DNA of 64,000 nucleotides from Candidatus Absconditabacterales bacterium (GCA_937923605.1 CALDTY010000003.1:1-64000), one strand, 5' to 3'. Positions 10,833 to 19,973 are shown, counted from the first letter of the stretch. Notes: generated from the letters alone by a model not told the origin. Numbers and translations: made by a program.

Positions 10833-12338
10833 TTAAGCTGCAGGTTGTTGTATGTTTGATAATAACATTTTTCTAACATTCTTATGAACTTCGATTGTTC
10901 TTTCACTTTTCACGCTAGGTAGAAGTATTTCTTTCATACTTTGTTTAACTCTTTTTCTGGTATCATCTAGATACATTAATTCGTCAGTTTGTCAATAGTA
11001 AAATAATCAATTTTCATATACTTTTGTCAGAAGTCTCTTTCAGTTTACCGCTTCATCTTCTTGAACAATAACTCTTTCATCTTCTCTTATTTCTATATTT
11101 GGTTTTCCAGGTATTGGCTCTTTTCAAGGGCTGTTGGAGATTTTTCACGTTGGTCAAAGTATTGTATTAGTGAGTTTGAATCCTGCTGATACAGCAGATC
11201 TAACTTTGTTTTTAGCGATAAGAATTTCTCAACTTCAGAAAATAATCCATCTTTTTGGGTTAAATCAAGCATCTTCTATTTCCTTATCAATTTTTCTAAA
11301 TTCATCTATACTTTCTATTCCTTCGATAATTATTTTATCTCTTGTAGGATCTGTTAATCAAGCTTCTTTTTGAAGTGTGAGGGCATAGATTGCTTGTTTA
11401 ATTAGATCTCCGCTATCTAGTCTCATAGATACTATCTTTTCTGGATTATCTCTATATTCTTTTTTAAGTTCGATAGATTTTTCTATACCGCTATAAGAGT
11501 CAGCCATATCAACTAGTAATGAAGCTTTATCTGCGGTTTCTATTGCGTTTCTAAATGCTTCATTTTCACTAGCATAGCTAGATAAGTATCTATGTCAGAT
11601 AGTTCAAACAGAGGTTAGTTGAGGATAAATAACTGTTGCAGCATCATTTGATGTGTGTGTTAATCATCATCAAATATACAGTGATTCTAATGCATCTATA
11701 TGCATCGCTTCATTTACTGCGCCTCTTTTTCCCACTTCTATCATCCTTCAATCTGATATAATTTCATCTAAATATGCTGCATCTGTAGCCACAACACTTT
11801 GATAAAAAATAGGAATAAGACAAGGTTCAAAGTGAGCAGCTATTTCTCCTGGTCATGTCACTCTCATGAGAGGTTCTTGTGGTTTCAATACTGTTCAATC
11901 TTCTACAGATGTGATAGTAAGTGGTATATATCCACTATTATTGTCTATAATATCCTGTCGCATTTGTTCATTGAAATATGATACTCACTTGGATTTGTTT
12001 ACGGTTTGAATTGCTGCTTTTGCGAAATCTAGTTCTGATTGAGTGATTGGATGTTGAAATAATGTTTGTAAAGTATTTCTCACTCAATGAATAACATTGA
12101 AGCTATTGTTTGGTGATTTCCTGAAGGTGAGTGTAAACGTTTCTTCTTGTATTCCTTTTTCTCATCTCATATGAGCCATAGTTCTATTGTAAGCATCAGT
12201 TTGTAGTATTCTATTTGCACCAACAATATCTTTTCTGACTTGAATGTTTTTTATGTTCTCAAATTCTTCGTAGGTAATTTGTGGAAATACTTGTGTTGCA
12301 TTCACATATGCTGTTTCATTAAAAGTGTTTGTTTCCAT
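10833..12338 (-). CDS. pncB: Nicotinate phosphoribosyltransferase
   Basis: A 501-residue protein and first gene of the NAD operon. It has RILQTDAYNRTMAHM near the N-terminus, RVTGPGEIAAHFEP, RGAVNEAMHIDALES, GGLTHTSNDAA, VGTIGHRYL and the phosphoribosyltransferase signature MRLDSGDL, in the order found in nicotinate and nicotinamide phosphoribosyltransferases. It makes nicotinate mononucleotide from nicotinate and PRPP. Because nadE, an NMNAT and pncA are also present, the nicotinate substrate fits better than nicotinamide. The promoter carries two operator-like sites (12355 and 12433). Confidence 0.9.
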
Positions 12339-12352
12339 AGGTTGATGTAATT

Positions 12353-12390
12353 AATGTAAAATATACAATAAGTAGGAGGTAAAAAAATAT
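12353..12390 (-). promoter_or_regulatory. 38-nt element in the pncB leader with operator site B
   Basis: This block matches the one before pncA (19647-19684) at 36 of 38 positions. It contains TGTAAAATATACA (12355-12367), one mismatch from a perfect TGTATA-N-TATACA inverted repeat. It starts 15 bp upstream of the pncB start codon and lies downstream of the promoter at 12433-12465. Confidence 0.65.
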
Positions 12391-12432
12391 ATCTCGTTAA
12401 AACCCAGCACCATCTTCTTATCTCTTACTTAT

Positions 12433-12465
12433 TGTTATATATACATAAAGTAATTTAAAATGCAA
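12433..12465 (-). promoter_or_regulatory. Promoter of the NAD operon with operator site C
   Basis: On the reverse strand a -35 TTGCAT (12460-12465) is followed by a 16-nt spacer and a -10 TATATA (12438-12443). The operator-like TGTTATATATACA (12433-12445) covers the -10. The same arrangement occurs at 24887-24917. The transcript would start near 12430, leaving a leader of about 90 nt. Confidence 0.6.
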
Positions 12466-12485
12466 GAGATATTTTAAAATAGTTT

Positions 12486-13610
12486 CTAATTGCGTTTATC
12501 TTTAATTATTTTCTCTCTTCAAACCGTAAAGAATTGAATATCATTTCAGTACGTTTGCTTAGTCCAATGGGTTGCATCTATCACTTTATCTAGCTGTGCT
12601 GGATGACCTTTGAACTCAATAAAGGTTCAACTATAGTCTTTTGAATGATTCTTATCTCTTCATGCATATATTTCATCTTGTTTATTTGTAAACATTCTAT
12701 CAACTGAAAAAGTATTATAGATACTATCTTTTGCAATTTTTTTGACAAGTTGATGTGGTTGCCCATTTTCAAAGGGTAGTGTATATTTGTGTTTATCTAT
12801 AGGTGATATTATATCTTTATTGTTAAATAGTTTATTGATTTCAACTCTGAATGATCTTGAATATATGATTTGAGTACTTACCTCGCTGTGGTTTTCGTAG
12901 TCAAGACTAATTCTCTCTCTCTCCCTTACTTTTCCTTTCTTTCAGTTCAATGACAAAAGATTTCGCTTCTTATTATAGTAGGTATCATTTAATTTCCATG
13001 ATTGATATGTACCTAAATCAAATCTTTTATTCATGTCTTGGATGATTTGATCTCATAATCATGGTTTGGTAACATATCATTTTGTTTCAAAATATTTTTC
13101 TTGTAAAGCTCATTGCTCAGAAAGTTTCTTTTGAAATCTTGAATAGAGGTATTGTCACCCACGAACTTCTGTTTCAATCGCAAGTCATAAGGCCACTCCA
13201 AAAGATCAAAGTGTCACTGCTAATAATCAAGCTGTATTAATATCAGGAAATAACTTTTGTCAGGCTATCATAAGAGCTCCAAAGTAAGGATCATGAAATG
13301 CCAGATCCCTCATGAGTGATGGTTTTCCTGATTCCCAGATTCTGCGAAGGTAAGCTTTCTTTTCTGGAGTTTGTTTTCCATATTGTTCAAAAGCAGAACG
13401 TGCAAATAATCAAAGTTTTTCAACTCAAATGGTTCATGCAGTGATTCGTGCGCTACTAAGTGACATCTTTTGCAATAATGGAGCTATGATTGAAATTATT
13501 CATGCAGAAATACTTTCATCCAATCATAATGAGCTATATAACTCTTTACGGAAGCTTGGACTTCATTTAATATACTCATCTGGAAATTTATAATGTAGTT
13601 TTTCTTCCAT
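12486..13610 (-). CDS. Hypothetical protein with N-terminal hydrophobic helices
   Basis: A 374-residue code-25 protein that I do not recognise. Residues about 30-60 (ISAGIISIIAPLLQKMSL) and about 125-150 (TAGLLAVTLGSFGVALGLAI) are hydrophobic and may be membrane segments. The C-terminal half is basic and aromatic, including a run of alternating Arg and Glu and a WTKQTYG segment. It is upstream of the NAD operon on the same strand, with 147 bp between them holding the pncB promoter. The divergent upstream region carries two inverted repeats. Confidence 0.75.
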
Positions 13611-13631
13611 ACTATATGATAAAATAACGAA

Positions 13632-13685
13632 TTGACTTATACATAAATAAAATTATAAGTCAATAGTGGTCATTCATAAATGACC
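13632..13685. promoter_or_regulatory. Two adjacent inverted repeats between divergent genes
   Basis: TTGACTTATA (13632) and TATAAGTCAA (ending 13663) form a perfect 10-bp repeat with a 12-nt centre. GGTCATT (13668) and AATGACC (ending 13685) form a perfect 7-bp repeat with a 4-nt centre. They lie between the 374-aa gene and the rhomboid gene. Neither has a T-run, so operators are more likely than terminators. Confidence 0.5.
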
Positions 13686-13725
13686 GAACATTCACAGAAA
13701 CAAATTACTCAAAAAAAATAGAAAT

Positions 13726-14295
13726 ATGAAACTAAAATTAGTTGCCCCAGTGGTACTTGGAATTGTGCTTATTTCTCTGGTGGTCTTATTTTTGCCACAG
13801 GAATTAGCGAATTATTTTGTATTTAATACAAACAGAAATCAACCTTTTGATCATGGTTTGGTTACCAATATACTTGGACATGCTGGACCAGAGCATCTTT
13901 TCGGTAATGCGATGATGCTACTCCTAGTTGGGCCTAGTGTTGAAGCTCGATATGGATCTGTAAAGTTATTAGGAATGATCTTATTTACTTCAATATGTAT
14001 CTGTATCTTACATTATGCTCTAAATCCAAACGTGGGTTTGTTAGGTGCGAGTGGTATTGTATTTATGTGTATTACCTTAAGTGCTTTTACAGGTAATGGT
14101 GATTCTAATAAGAGAATTATACCAATTTCTGCGATTCTTATTCTAATTTTGTATGTAGGTAACGAAGTATACAATTGTCTTCAAGTAGACTCTGTATCAC
14201 AACTTGCTCACATTGTAGGAGGAGTATTTGGATTTTTATACGGAATTATTCTTAAACCAAAAAATCAAGAAGTAGCATGGGAAAAAAGTTATTAA
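13726..14295 (+). CDS. Rhomboid family intramembrane serine protease
   Basis: A 189-residue, mostly hydrophobic protein with five or six predicted membrane helices. The catalytic Ser lies in GASG (residues about 109-112) and the catalytic His in AHIVGGVFGFLYG near residue 163. The HAGPEHLFGNAMMLL loop matches the usual H..W.H...NM region. It cleaves membrane proteins within the bilayer. There is no TGA codon in frame and glycines are GGN, unlike the upstream gene. Its 3' end overlaps the NMNAT-like gene by 19 bp, implying joint translation. Confidence 0.88.
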   Translation: MKLKLVAPVVLGIVLISLVVLFLPQELANYFVFNTNRNQPFDHGLVTNILGHAGPEHLFGNAMMLLLVGPSVEARYGSVKLLGMILFTSICICILHYALNPNVGLLGASGIVFMCITLSAFTGNGDSNKRIIPISAILILILYVGNEVYNCLQVDSVSQLAHIVGGVFGFLYGIILKPKNQEVAWEKSY

Positions 14296-15164
14296 AATTA
14301 GAGAAAGAGGCTGATAAAATTTGTACAAAGTTATGGCCCGAAACTTCAACCGCGGAAGGAAAAGAAGATCTTAAGCGACGCATGAGTGAGGTTGATAGAA
14401 ATTTAAATGGTAGAGAGTTGGAGATTGCATATGCAAAAATGGCTCTATCTTTAACTCAAAGAATTAACGAGCATGGTGGGTCTTTTTCAAAATATCTTAG
14501 AATGGGTATCGATTTAATTAAAAAAGATGCACATATCTATACTGGGACAGGAAGAAAGAAGCATATTGCTTTAGATCTAGGTAGCCATGATATGGCTCAT
14601 ATAGGTCACTTTATACGTGCACAAGTTGTAAGAGATAATATTTCTATTCCTGTTGATGAAGTTTGGATGACACCAGCTTTTAAAAATCTTGGCAGTAAAG
14701 TACTCGAAAAACCTAAGCACAGGACTCATATGATTAATCTTGGTCTTGAATTGAAGGAAAATCGGGGAATTAAGATGTTTGATTATGAGATTAGAAATAA
14801 ATATGAGGGATCTACTTTTCATTTTCTTAAGAATCTTGAACAAGATAAAGAACATGAAGATAAGATTTTTTATCTAGTTATTGGTGCTGACATTGTTGAT
14901 GATGTGCCAAACTGGAGAAACGGACATCATTTAATTAAGGAAGCTACTTTTATTATAGTAGGTAGGCCTGGCTATTCACTAAAACGTAATGCCTGGTATA
15001 CGCAGTACCCTCATTGGATTATTGAATCAGATAGACTTATTGAGGCTAGTAGTTCTAAGGTTAAAGAATTTATCGAAGCAAAGAATGAAGAAGCAATTTT
15101 AGAAATGTTGTATCCTCAAAATTGGGAATACATTAAGCAAAAAGGACTTTACGGAGCAAAATAA
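14277..15164 (+). CDS. nadD: Nicotinate/nicotinamide-nucleotide adenylyltransferase-like protein
   Basis: A 295-residue protein with an N-terminal helical extension of about 95 residues, then a nucleotidyltransferase fold. ALDLGSHDMAHIGHF (residues about 98-112) matches the G.F.P.H.GH motif; MTPAFKNLG follows; FYLVIGADIVDDVPNW and IIVGRPGYSL are typical of NadD; and EASSSKVKE stands where ISSTxxR is usual. The family joins NaMN or NMN to AMP. It supplies the step missing from the TGA-rich NAD genes around it. It contains no TGA codon and ends in TAA. The extension is longer than in standard NadD (about 200 residues). Confidence 0.75.
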   Translation: MGKKLLKLEKEADKICTKLWPETSTAEGKEDLKRRMSEVDRNLNGRELEIAYAKMALSLTQRINEHGGSFSKYLRMGIDLIKKDAHIYTGTGRKKHIALDLGSHDMAHIGHFIRAQVVRDNISIPVDEVWMTPAFKNLGSKVLEKPKHRTHMINLGLELKENRGIKMFDYEIRNKYEGSTFHFLKNLEQDKEHEDKIFYLVIGADIVDDVPNWRNGHHLIKEATFIIVGRPGYSLKRNAWYTQYPHWIIESDRLIEASSSKVKEFIEAKNEEAILEMLYPQNWEYIKQKGLYGAK

Positions 15165-15187
15165 TTATAAACGTTTAAAAAATAAAT

Positions 15188-15484
15188 ATGAACAAAATAG
15201 TGACATCAATTGTTATCTCAACTGGGATGTATGCAACAAAATTGCTTATGGATTTCGCGGCTGAGAAAGTGCTTTCCAAGATTACTGAAACTGAGGTAGA
15301 GGTAAGAATGGAATTCCATCTTGCACAAGAAGGATATAAAGTAGAACAAACTGAGAAGATAGTTTCATTTAATGATGGCCATATAGGTTCATTTAAGGTG
15401 AGACTCAAATCTGATCTAGAAAAACCATCTTTTAATGTCAATGTGCGACAGTTTGATGATGGAAAAATACAAACGTTTAAATAA
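15188..15484 (+). CDS. Small protein with N-terminal hydrophobic helix
   Basis: A 98-residue protein. An N-terminal hydrophobic segment (residues 4-24) is followed by a helix and a beta-rich tail with LAQEGYKVEQTEKIVSF. The neighbouring 102-residue protein has the same plan, with LKDEGYEIKKNDITY at the matching place, so the two look like distant paralogues. No TGA codons. It starts 23 bp after the NMNAT-like gene in an A-rich leader. Function unknown. Confidence 0.65.
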   Translation: MNKIVTSIVISTGMYATKLLMDFAAEKVLSKITETEVEVRMEFHLAQEGYKVEQTEKIVSFNDGHIGSFKVRLKSDLEKPSFNVNVRQFDDGKIQTFK

Positions 15485-15502
15485 ATAATATAAACAAATT
15501 AC

Positions 15503-15811
15503 ATGTATAAATTTTTCTATTTTATTTTCCGGCATTTGGGAAAAATAATTATTGTAGGTGGGGCAACTTACTTATTTAAGGATAAGATAAAAGACAAAGC
15601 ATTGTCTAAACTCAATAGAATTCATCTGCATCGAGAAATACGAGATAGACTGAAGGATGAAGGTTATGAGATTAAAAAAAATGATATCACATATGATCCT
15701 AAAAAGGACGTATATCGTTTTACTGCAACATATAATGATAAGCCATTTGATGGTATTGCTGAAGTGACAGATGAAGGTATTGATGTTTACTCGAATCGAT
15801 TAGACGCTTAA
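15503..15811 (+). CDS. Small protein with N-terminal hydrophobic helix, paralogue-like
   Basis: A 102-residue protein with a hydrophobic N-terminus (residues 3-24), a basic amphipathic helix and a beta-rich tail ending in EVTDEGIDVYSNR. Its layout copies the preceding gene (EGY followed by a Lys-rich turn and a beta strand). No TGA codons. It is the last gene before a strong bidirectional terminator. Function unknown. Confidence 0.65.
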   Translation: MYKFFYFIFRHLGKIIIVGGATYLFKDKIKDKALSKLNRIHLHREIRDRLKDEGYEIKKNDITYDPKKDVYRFTATYNDKPFDGIAEVTDEGIDVYSNRLDA

Positions 15812-15832
15812 ATCTTTTACATTAATAAAAGT

Positions 15833-15868
15833 AAAATCCCGACTGTAAATACCAGTCGGGATTTTTTT
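15833..15868. terminator. Bidirectional intrinsic terminator
   Basis: ATCCCGACTG and CAGTCGGGAT form a 10-bp stem with a 7-nt loop and T-run. It lies between the convergent genes ending at 15811 and 15867. Confidence 0.9.
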
Positions 15869-17048
15869 ATGCATTATATTGAAGTAACTTACTACTCATA
15901 GCAGAGTGACTTTCAAAATACGTATCAAATTTTGACGTAAGATGATTATCTACTAAATCTTTTGTTGATTGCAGCGTAATTGATTTACCATTTTTTGTTG
16001 CGGTAAGGTTTACTATTTGATCTAAACAAGTCATTACTAGATGTTTTTTAACGTTTCCAACATAATTTTTGTCACATGTTAATGCGTATTCTAGGAGATT
16101 TAAATCTAGAGGAGCACTTCTTAGTTTACCTTGCCAAGGATTTGTAACATTCGTTTCATTTTCATTATTTTGTAGCTTTAATGGTAGATGTTGGTTTGTC
16201 ATCGGACCATTACCATGACGAGACTGATATGCTCTTGAAATATAATACATTTCAGGATCAGGTAGCTGTAGTTTTGTAATTATTTCTATTGCATTTTTTG
16301 AAACAGTATTTGATCTTGTGACGTGAGGAAAGAAGCCATAATCCATATCTAGTAGAACCCCTTGCGAACCTTCAAATATTAATGAATCAAAGGAATGAAG
16401 TATGTTTTCATCTGTTAAAGTAATTAACTGCTTTGACTTGTATAATTGTTTAACAAACTCACTAACATGAACTTCTTTCAGATGTTTTTCATAATATTCT
16501 ATGGCTTTAGAATCTTTTTCTTTTGACAAATCAGATACTTTTTTAGTATAATATGTGGCAATGTTTCTTAGTTTCCCTTTAATGTGCATTTCAGGTAAAA
16601 GGAGATCTTGAGCATATAAAGAATAGATTTTCTTCTCTGATCTTTCAATTGTTGCTGCAAACCCAAGTCCACAACTTCCATGCTTAAGTATAGACTCTCT
16701 AGTTCTATTGAAAGCTATATCATAAGGTGTCGTGATCATACTCAAATTATCTATATAGATTTTTGGAATATATCCAGATTTTTTTAATGATTTATATTCA
16801 TTCATCAAGCCTGTTGGGTACCACGTGCAGTATTTGCTCCAGTAAGTGGGAACCCCATGAAGGGTCCCACTACCGAAGTTTGAAAACACATGTCGAATAT
16901 CACCACTCACAACTGTATGTCCAGCCTGCTGGCCACCTGAGAATCTAATTACTAACGGATTGTGTTGTTTGGAAGCTAAATATGCAGTTGTTAAACCTTT
17001 CCCTTCATCTCCAAATCCTAATCCAATGATGATACTTGTTTGTTTCAT
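15867..17048 (-). CDS. Adenylosuccinate synthetase-like protein
   Basis: A 393-residue protein, shorter than usual PurA (about 430). The N-terminus IIIGLGFGDEGKG keeps the P-loop-like GDEGKG with its catalytic Asp; GGQQAGHTVV matches GGNNAGHT; the Thr/Arg loop is SCGLGFAATIERS; LIFEGSQGVLLDMDYG and FPHVTRSNT match FEGAQGT..D and P.VT.SNT. PurA joins IMP and aspartate using GTP. No other purine synthesis gene is nearby, so the role could be salvage or a modified-base pathway as with phage PurZ; the retained Asp argues for ordinary chemistry. No TGA codons. Confidence 0.75.
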   Translation of the reverse strand: MKQTSIIIGLGFGDEGKGLTTAYLASKQHNPLVIRFSGGQQAGHTVVSGDIRHVFSNFGSGTLHGVPTYWSKYCTWYPTGLMNEYKSLKKSGYIPKIYIDNLSMITTPYDIAFNRTRESILKHGSCGLGFAATIERSEKKIYSLYAQDLLLPEMHIKGKLRNIATYYTKKVSDLSKEKDSKAIEYYEKHLKEVHVSEFVKQLYKSKQLITLTDENILHSFDSLIFEGSQGVLLDMDYGFFPHVTRSNTVSKNAIEIITKLQLPDPEMYYISRAYQSRHGNGPMTNQHLPLKLQNNENETNVTNPWQGKLRSAPLDLNLLEYALTCDKNYVGNVKKHLVMTCLDQIVNLTATKNGKSITLQSTKDLVDNHLTSKFDTYFESHSAMSSKLLQYNA

Positions 17049-17074
17049 GTGCTTGTGTTTAAAATGTTAGTGAA

Positions 17075-18001
17075 TTACAGTGCTACAACTCCTTTTTTCT
17101 TCCCTTTAGAAAGAACAGTACTTGTCTTAGCAAGTGCAGTACCAACTTTGCCAGCAGTTATCGCATCGAAAGAACTTAATACGTCTTTTCTGTCAGCTCC
17201 ATTGGTGATTGCTACTTGAGTTGCAATTGTCTCTGCTACTAGTTCATAATCATTAAGAACAATCAAATTCTGTCCTAGTAGGTTTCTCCAATCATTAATC
17301 ACTCCTTTTACTGAGCTATCTGAACTATTTTTTCCATCATGATTTAAGTGAATATGATAGACATGATACATTCTTTTAGTCTCTTCGAGTAATTGTTCTG
17401 CGGTAACATCCTCTCCTTGACCGCCCATAATCTTTGCTACCTCGTCGGCACTAAGATTCATATAGGTTCTCTCATCTCCAATTGTAAATAGAAAGCCTTT
17501 TTCGCCTCTCTTTTCAAATGAATCAAGAGAAGTATGCCTTGCAGCAAATAGCCAAGCTAAAAGGTATGATTCTTGTCCCCATGGTCCACCATTTCCTTCA
17601 AGGAAAATTTTTGTTAACCAAGTATCTAATTCATCATTTCCAGATTCAAATTGACTGATCTGAAGGGGGGCTGCATCACTTTTATGGTCTCCTATGGCAC
17701 CAAACATGATTTGAGGGTGAGCGGTTCCGTGCTTAATCATAGTATTCATGAGTGCACTGAGTTTTCCTCCTCGAACTAGTTTATCTGGGACGCTTCCCAT
17801 GCTGCCTGTAACATCTAGTTGTACTATTACTGGTACACTAGTTGGATGAGCATCCGAATCTCTAGATTCTCTAAATTCAATCCCTTTTGGAGTTAATTCA
17901 GTATCTAATGATCGAGATGTAAATATCTCATCTTTTGATTTTGTTGACCTTGATTCAGTCAACGTGTCAAACGCATCGCTTGACCATTTTGAGTATCCCA
18001 T
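17075..18001 (-). CDS. von Willebrand factor A domain protein
   Basis: A 308-residue soluble protein. VPVIVQLDVTGSMGSVPD (residues about 54-72) carries a MIDAS-like DxTGSM motif at the first VWA strand. Later strands include MFGAIGDHKSDAAPLQ and FLFTIGDERTYM. VWA domains bind partners through a bound metal ion. It lies 55-110 bp downstream of the J-domain/pseudokinase gene on the same strand, and the pair probably works together. No TGA codons. Confidence 0.8.
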   Translation of the reverse strand: MGYSKWSSDAFDTLTESRSTKSKDEIFTSRSLDTELTPKGIEFRESRDSDAHPTSVPVIVQLDVTGSMGSVPDKLVRGGKLSALMNTMIKHGTAHPQIMFGAIGDHKSDAAPLQISQFESGNDELDTWLTKIFLEGNGGPWGQESYLLAWLFAARHTSLDSFEKRGEKGFLFTIGDERTYMNLSADEVAKIMGGQGEDVTAEQLLEETKRMYHVYHIHLNHDGKNSSDSSVKGVINDWRNLLGQNLIVLNDYELVAETIATQVAITNGADRKDVLSSFDAITAGKVGTALAKTSTVLSKGKKKGVVAL

Positions 18002-18055
18002 ATTACATTGTTTTGATATATCTGATTTACAGATATAAAGTTTTAAAATAAATAA

Positions 18056-18946
18056 TTATAATTCTAAGTGCCAGTATTTTATTCCAAAGTTTTTTTCCAG
18101 GATATTTCTCCACTTTTTATATGACTCATACGGTGATGAATAATCTTGGGTAGTGAGAAATGTTATAGTTTCTGAGTTGGTGTCTTTTTTTAATTTAATA
18201 CCAACTCCAGAGGTGTCTCCAATTAAATAGATAGCATTTTTTTTCGCTAATTCGTTATCAATTAGAGGTATGGCAATCTTCTTATCAAAGATACTAGGGG
18301 AGTACCAGCGTTGATATTTAGCTGAAATTGTTCGTAAACGTTGTCCTATTTTTGTCATATGATAAAATGAACATACTACTATTCCATGGGTTTCTGGAAC
18401 TATAAGTACTGACTCAGGAGATAAACCACAATGTGTATATCCAATTTGATGTAACCACGCATTAAATTCTAGCATTCTAGATAGAATCCAATTAGCGTGA
18501 TTTATATCTAAAGTATTTCCTGATATTGGCACTGATCGTTTCTCCAATTCAATTATGAGTTGATTCGATTCAAATTTCATTGATTTTGGGAGATAGCGTT
18601 GAAACTTTCTTGAAGCGCTATCACTCAATGACATTAATTTCTTATAATTCTCGTAGGATTTTTTGAGTAACTCTGGATCACCTTTATGGATAATCTGTGT
18701 AGATTTCCATGCAAATGTCCCTGCATCATCTTCATATTCTATTCCCTTTTTGAAGGTGTCCCTTAGTTTAGTTAAGTATTGTGTTGCTTCTTTTGCCTTC
18801 GGGTGTTTGCATAAATCAGGATATATTTTTTTTGCAAGACTCCTAAATTCTTTCTTGAAATTTGTAGTGTCTATTAATTCTGAAAGTAGTTTAGCGTTTA
18901 AAACTTTCTCTATTATTTCATCAATTGATAATGTATCTATACTCAT
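18056..18946 (-). CDS. J-domain-like plus pseudokinase-like protein
   Basis: A 296-residue protein if translation starts at ATG 18946 (MSIDTLSIDEII); an upstream ATG at 18985 would add 13 residues. Residues about 25-75 resemble a J domain (FRSLAKKIYPDLCKHPKAKE), with YPD where HPD is needed to stimulate Hsp70. The C-terminal part has YTHCGLSPESVLIVPETHG, the kinase catalytic-loop layout without its catalytic Asp, and CSFYH in place of DFG, so it looks like an inactive kinase fold. It precedes the VWA gene. No TGA codons. Function unknown. Confidence 0.65.
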   Translation of the reverse strand: MSIDTLSIDEIIEKVLNAKLLSELIDTTNFKKEFRSLAKKIYPDLCKHPKAKEATQYLTKLRDTFKKGIEYEDDAGTFAWKSTQIIHKGDPELLKKSYENYKKLMSLSDSASRKFQRYLPKSMKFESNQLIIELEKRSVPISGNTLDINHANWILSRMLEFNAWLHQIGYTHCGLSPESVLIVPETHGIVVCSFYHMTKIGQRLRTISAKYQRWYSPSIFDKKIAIPLIDNELAKKNAIYLIGDTSGVGIKLKKDTNSETITFLTTQDYSSPYESYKKWRNILEKNFGIKYWHLEL

Positions 18947-19026
18947 GATATATGTTTTAATTGTTAATGATCTATAATGTGCCAAAAGGCGTATCCAAAT
19001 GGCACAATTTGTATATTTTACAATAA

Positions 19027-19635
19027 CTATGATGTAATTTTTTTTAACTCTTCAAATAATTCTGAAGAAGTTATAAGATGAATTCCAGTATTCTTCATTT
19101 CTTCAAGTGTTCTTTGGGTTGTATCAGAGTTGACTCATTTTATTGCATCAGTTATAACGCTAACTTCGTATCAATGTCATTTTGCATCTAGAGCAGTTGC
19201 TCAAACACAATAATCTGTTGCTACTCATGATATATATACATGATCAACATTAGCTTGTTTGAGTAAATGATTGAGAGTATTGTCGTCACCAAATCAAGAA
19301 TATTGTTCTTTCTCTGGATTATTGCCTTTATGATAAATTCGGTCTATTTTGTTGCCTATTGAATGATGTAGATTAGATCACCAAGTGTCTTTTACACAAT
19401 GGACTGGCCATGAATTGTCTGTGTAAGTTGGCTCTTTATCATGATTTATGGCAAATGAAGAATGATCAATTGGATGCCAATCTTTAGTAGCAAAAACATT
19501 ATAAGCGCATTTTTTAAATTCATCATTAATTGAAGAGATGATGGGTCATAGGTGAGCAGCATCTACGCTTAAAGCTCATTTTTTTGCAACAAAATCATTT
19601 TGAAAATCTACAATAATGTGTGCAATCGAGTTCAT
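19027..19635 (-). CDS. pncA: Nicotinamidase
   Basis: A 202-residue isochorismatase-fold enzyme that deamidates nicotinamide to nicotinate. DFQNDF (residues 10-15) holds the catalytic Asp, ATKDWHP and the following His supply the metal and Lys region, WPVHCV is typical of PncA, and VATDYCV holds the nucleophile Cys. TGA-Gly codons are frequent. The gene stands alone on the reverse strand. Its leader carries the same 38-nt element as pncB, so nicotinamide entry and nicotinate use are probably co-regulated. Confidence 0.93.
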
Positions 19636-19646
19636 TGAATTTATAT

Positions 19647-19684
19647 AATGTAAAATATACAATAAGTAGTTGGTAAAAAAATAT
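19647..19684 (-). promoter_or_regulatory. 38-nt element before pncA with operator site D
   Basis: It differs at only two positions from the element at 12353-12390 in the pncB leader and includes TGTAAAATATACA (19649-19661). It starts 12 bp upstream of the pncA start codon. Confidence 0.65.
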
Positions 19685-19820
19685 TTCAATCTTGGATGGG
19701 ATGTTCGTAAACATACTATATATGTTAGAATGCAGCCCACTTACTAATAGATCTTATGTGTGTTAGACTGACCTATTAATTGCATACTAATAATTAAAAA
19801 TGAAATTGCAAGAGCAATTA

Positions 19821-19833
19821 TGTATATTATACA
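19821..19833. promoter_or_regulatory. Candidate NrtR operator, site E (perfect repeat)
   Basis: TGTATA-T-TATACA is a perfect inverted repeat, the best match in the window. It lies 186 bp upstream of pncA and 140 bp before the + strand gene at 19974. TTGCAA (19807) stands upstream on the + strand, so it may also govern a rightward promoter. Apart from this site and the element at 19647, I see nothing else in the 338-bp gap. Confidence 0.55.
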
Positions 19834-19973
19834 ATAAGCTATCTATCGTACATAGATTGACATAGTCTACATAATCGTTAAATTATTATTCTTGAGTCAT
19901 CTTTAATATGTCATTAAATTGATTATGTGGTGCTTTTTCGAATGAAGATAATTATTAATAAAATAAATAAAAA

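Noticed and set aside
15867-17048. PurZ (2-aminoadenylosuccinate synthetase) instead of a PurA-like enzyme
   Set aside because: The catalytic Asp of GDEGKG is present, while PurZ proteins change it. No DatZ or MazZ partner is visible.
13726-18985. A prophage
   Set aside because: No capsid, terminase, portal, tail or integrase gene is present; the cassette only resembles phage cargo in content.
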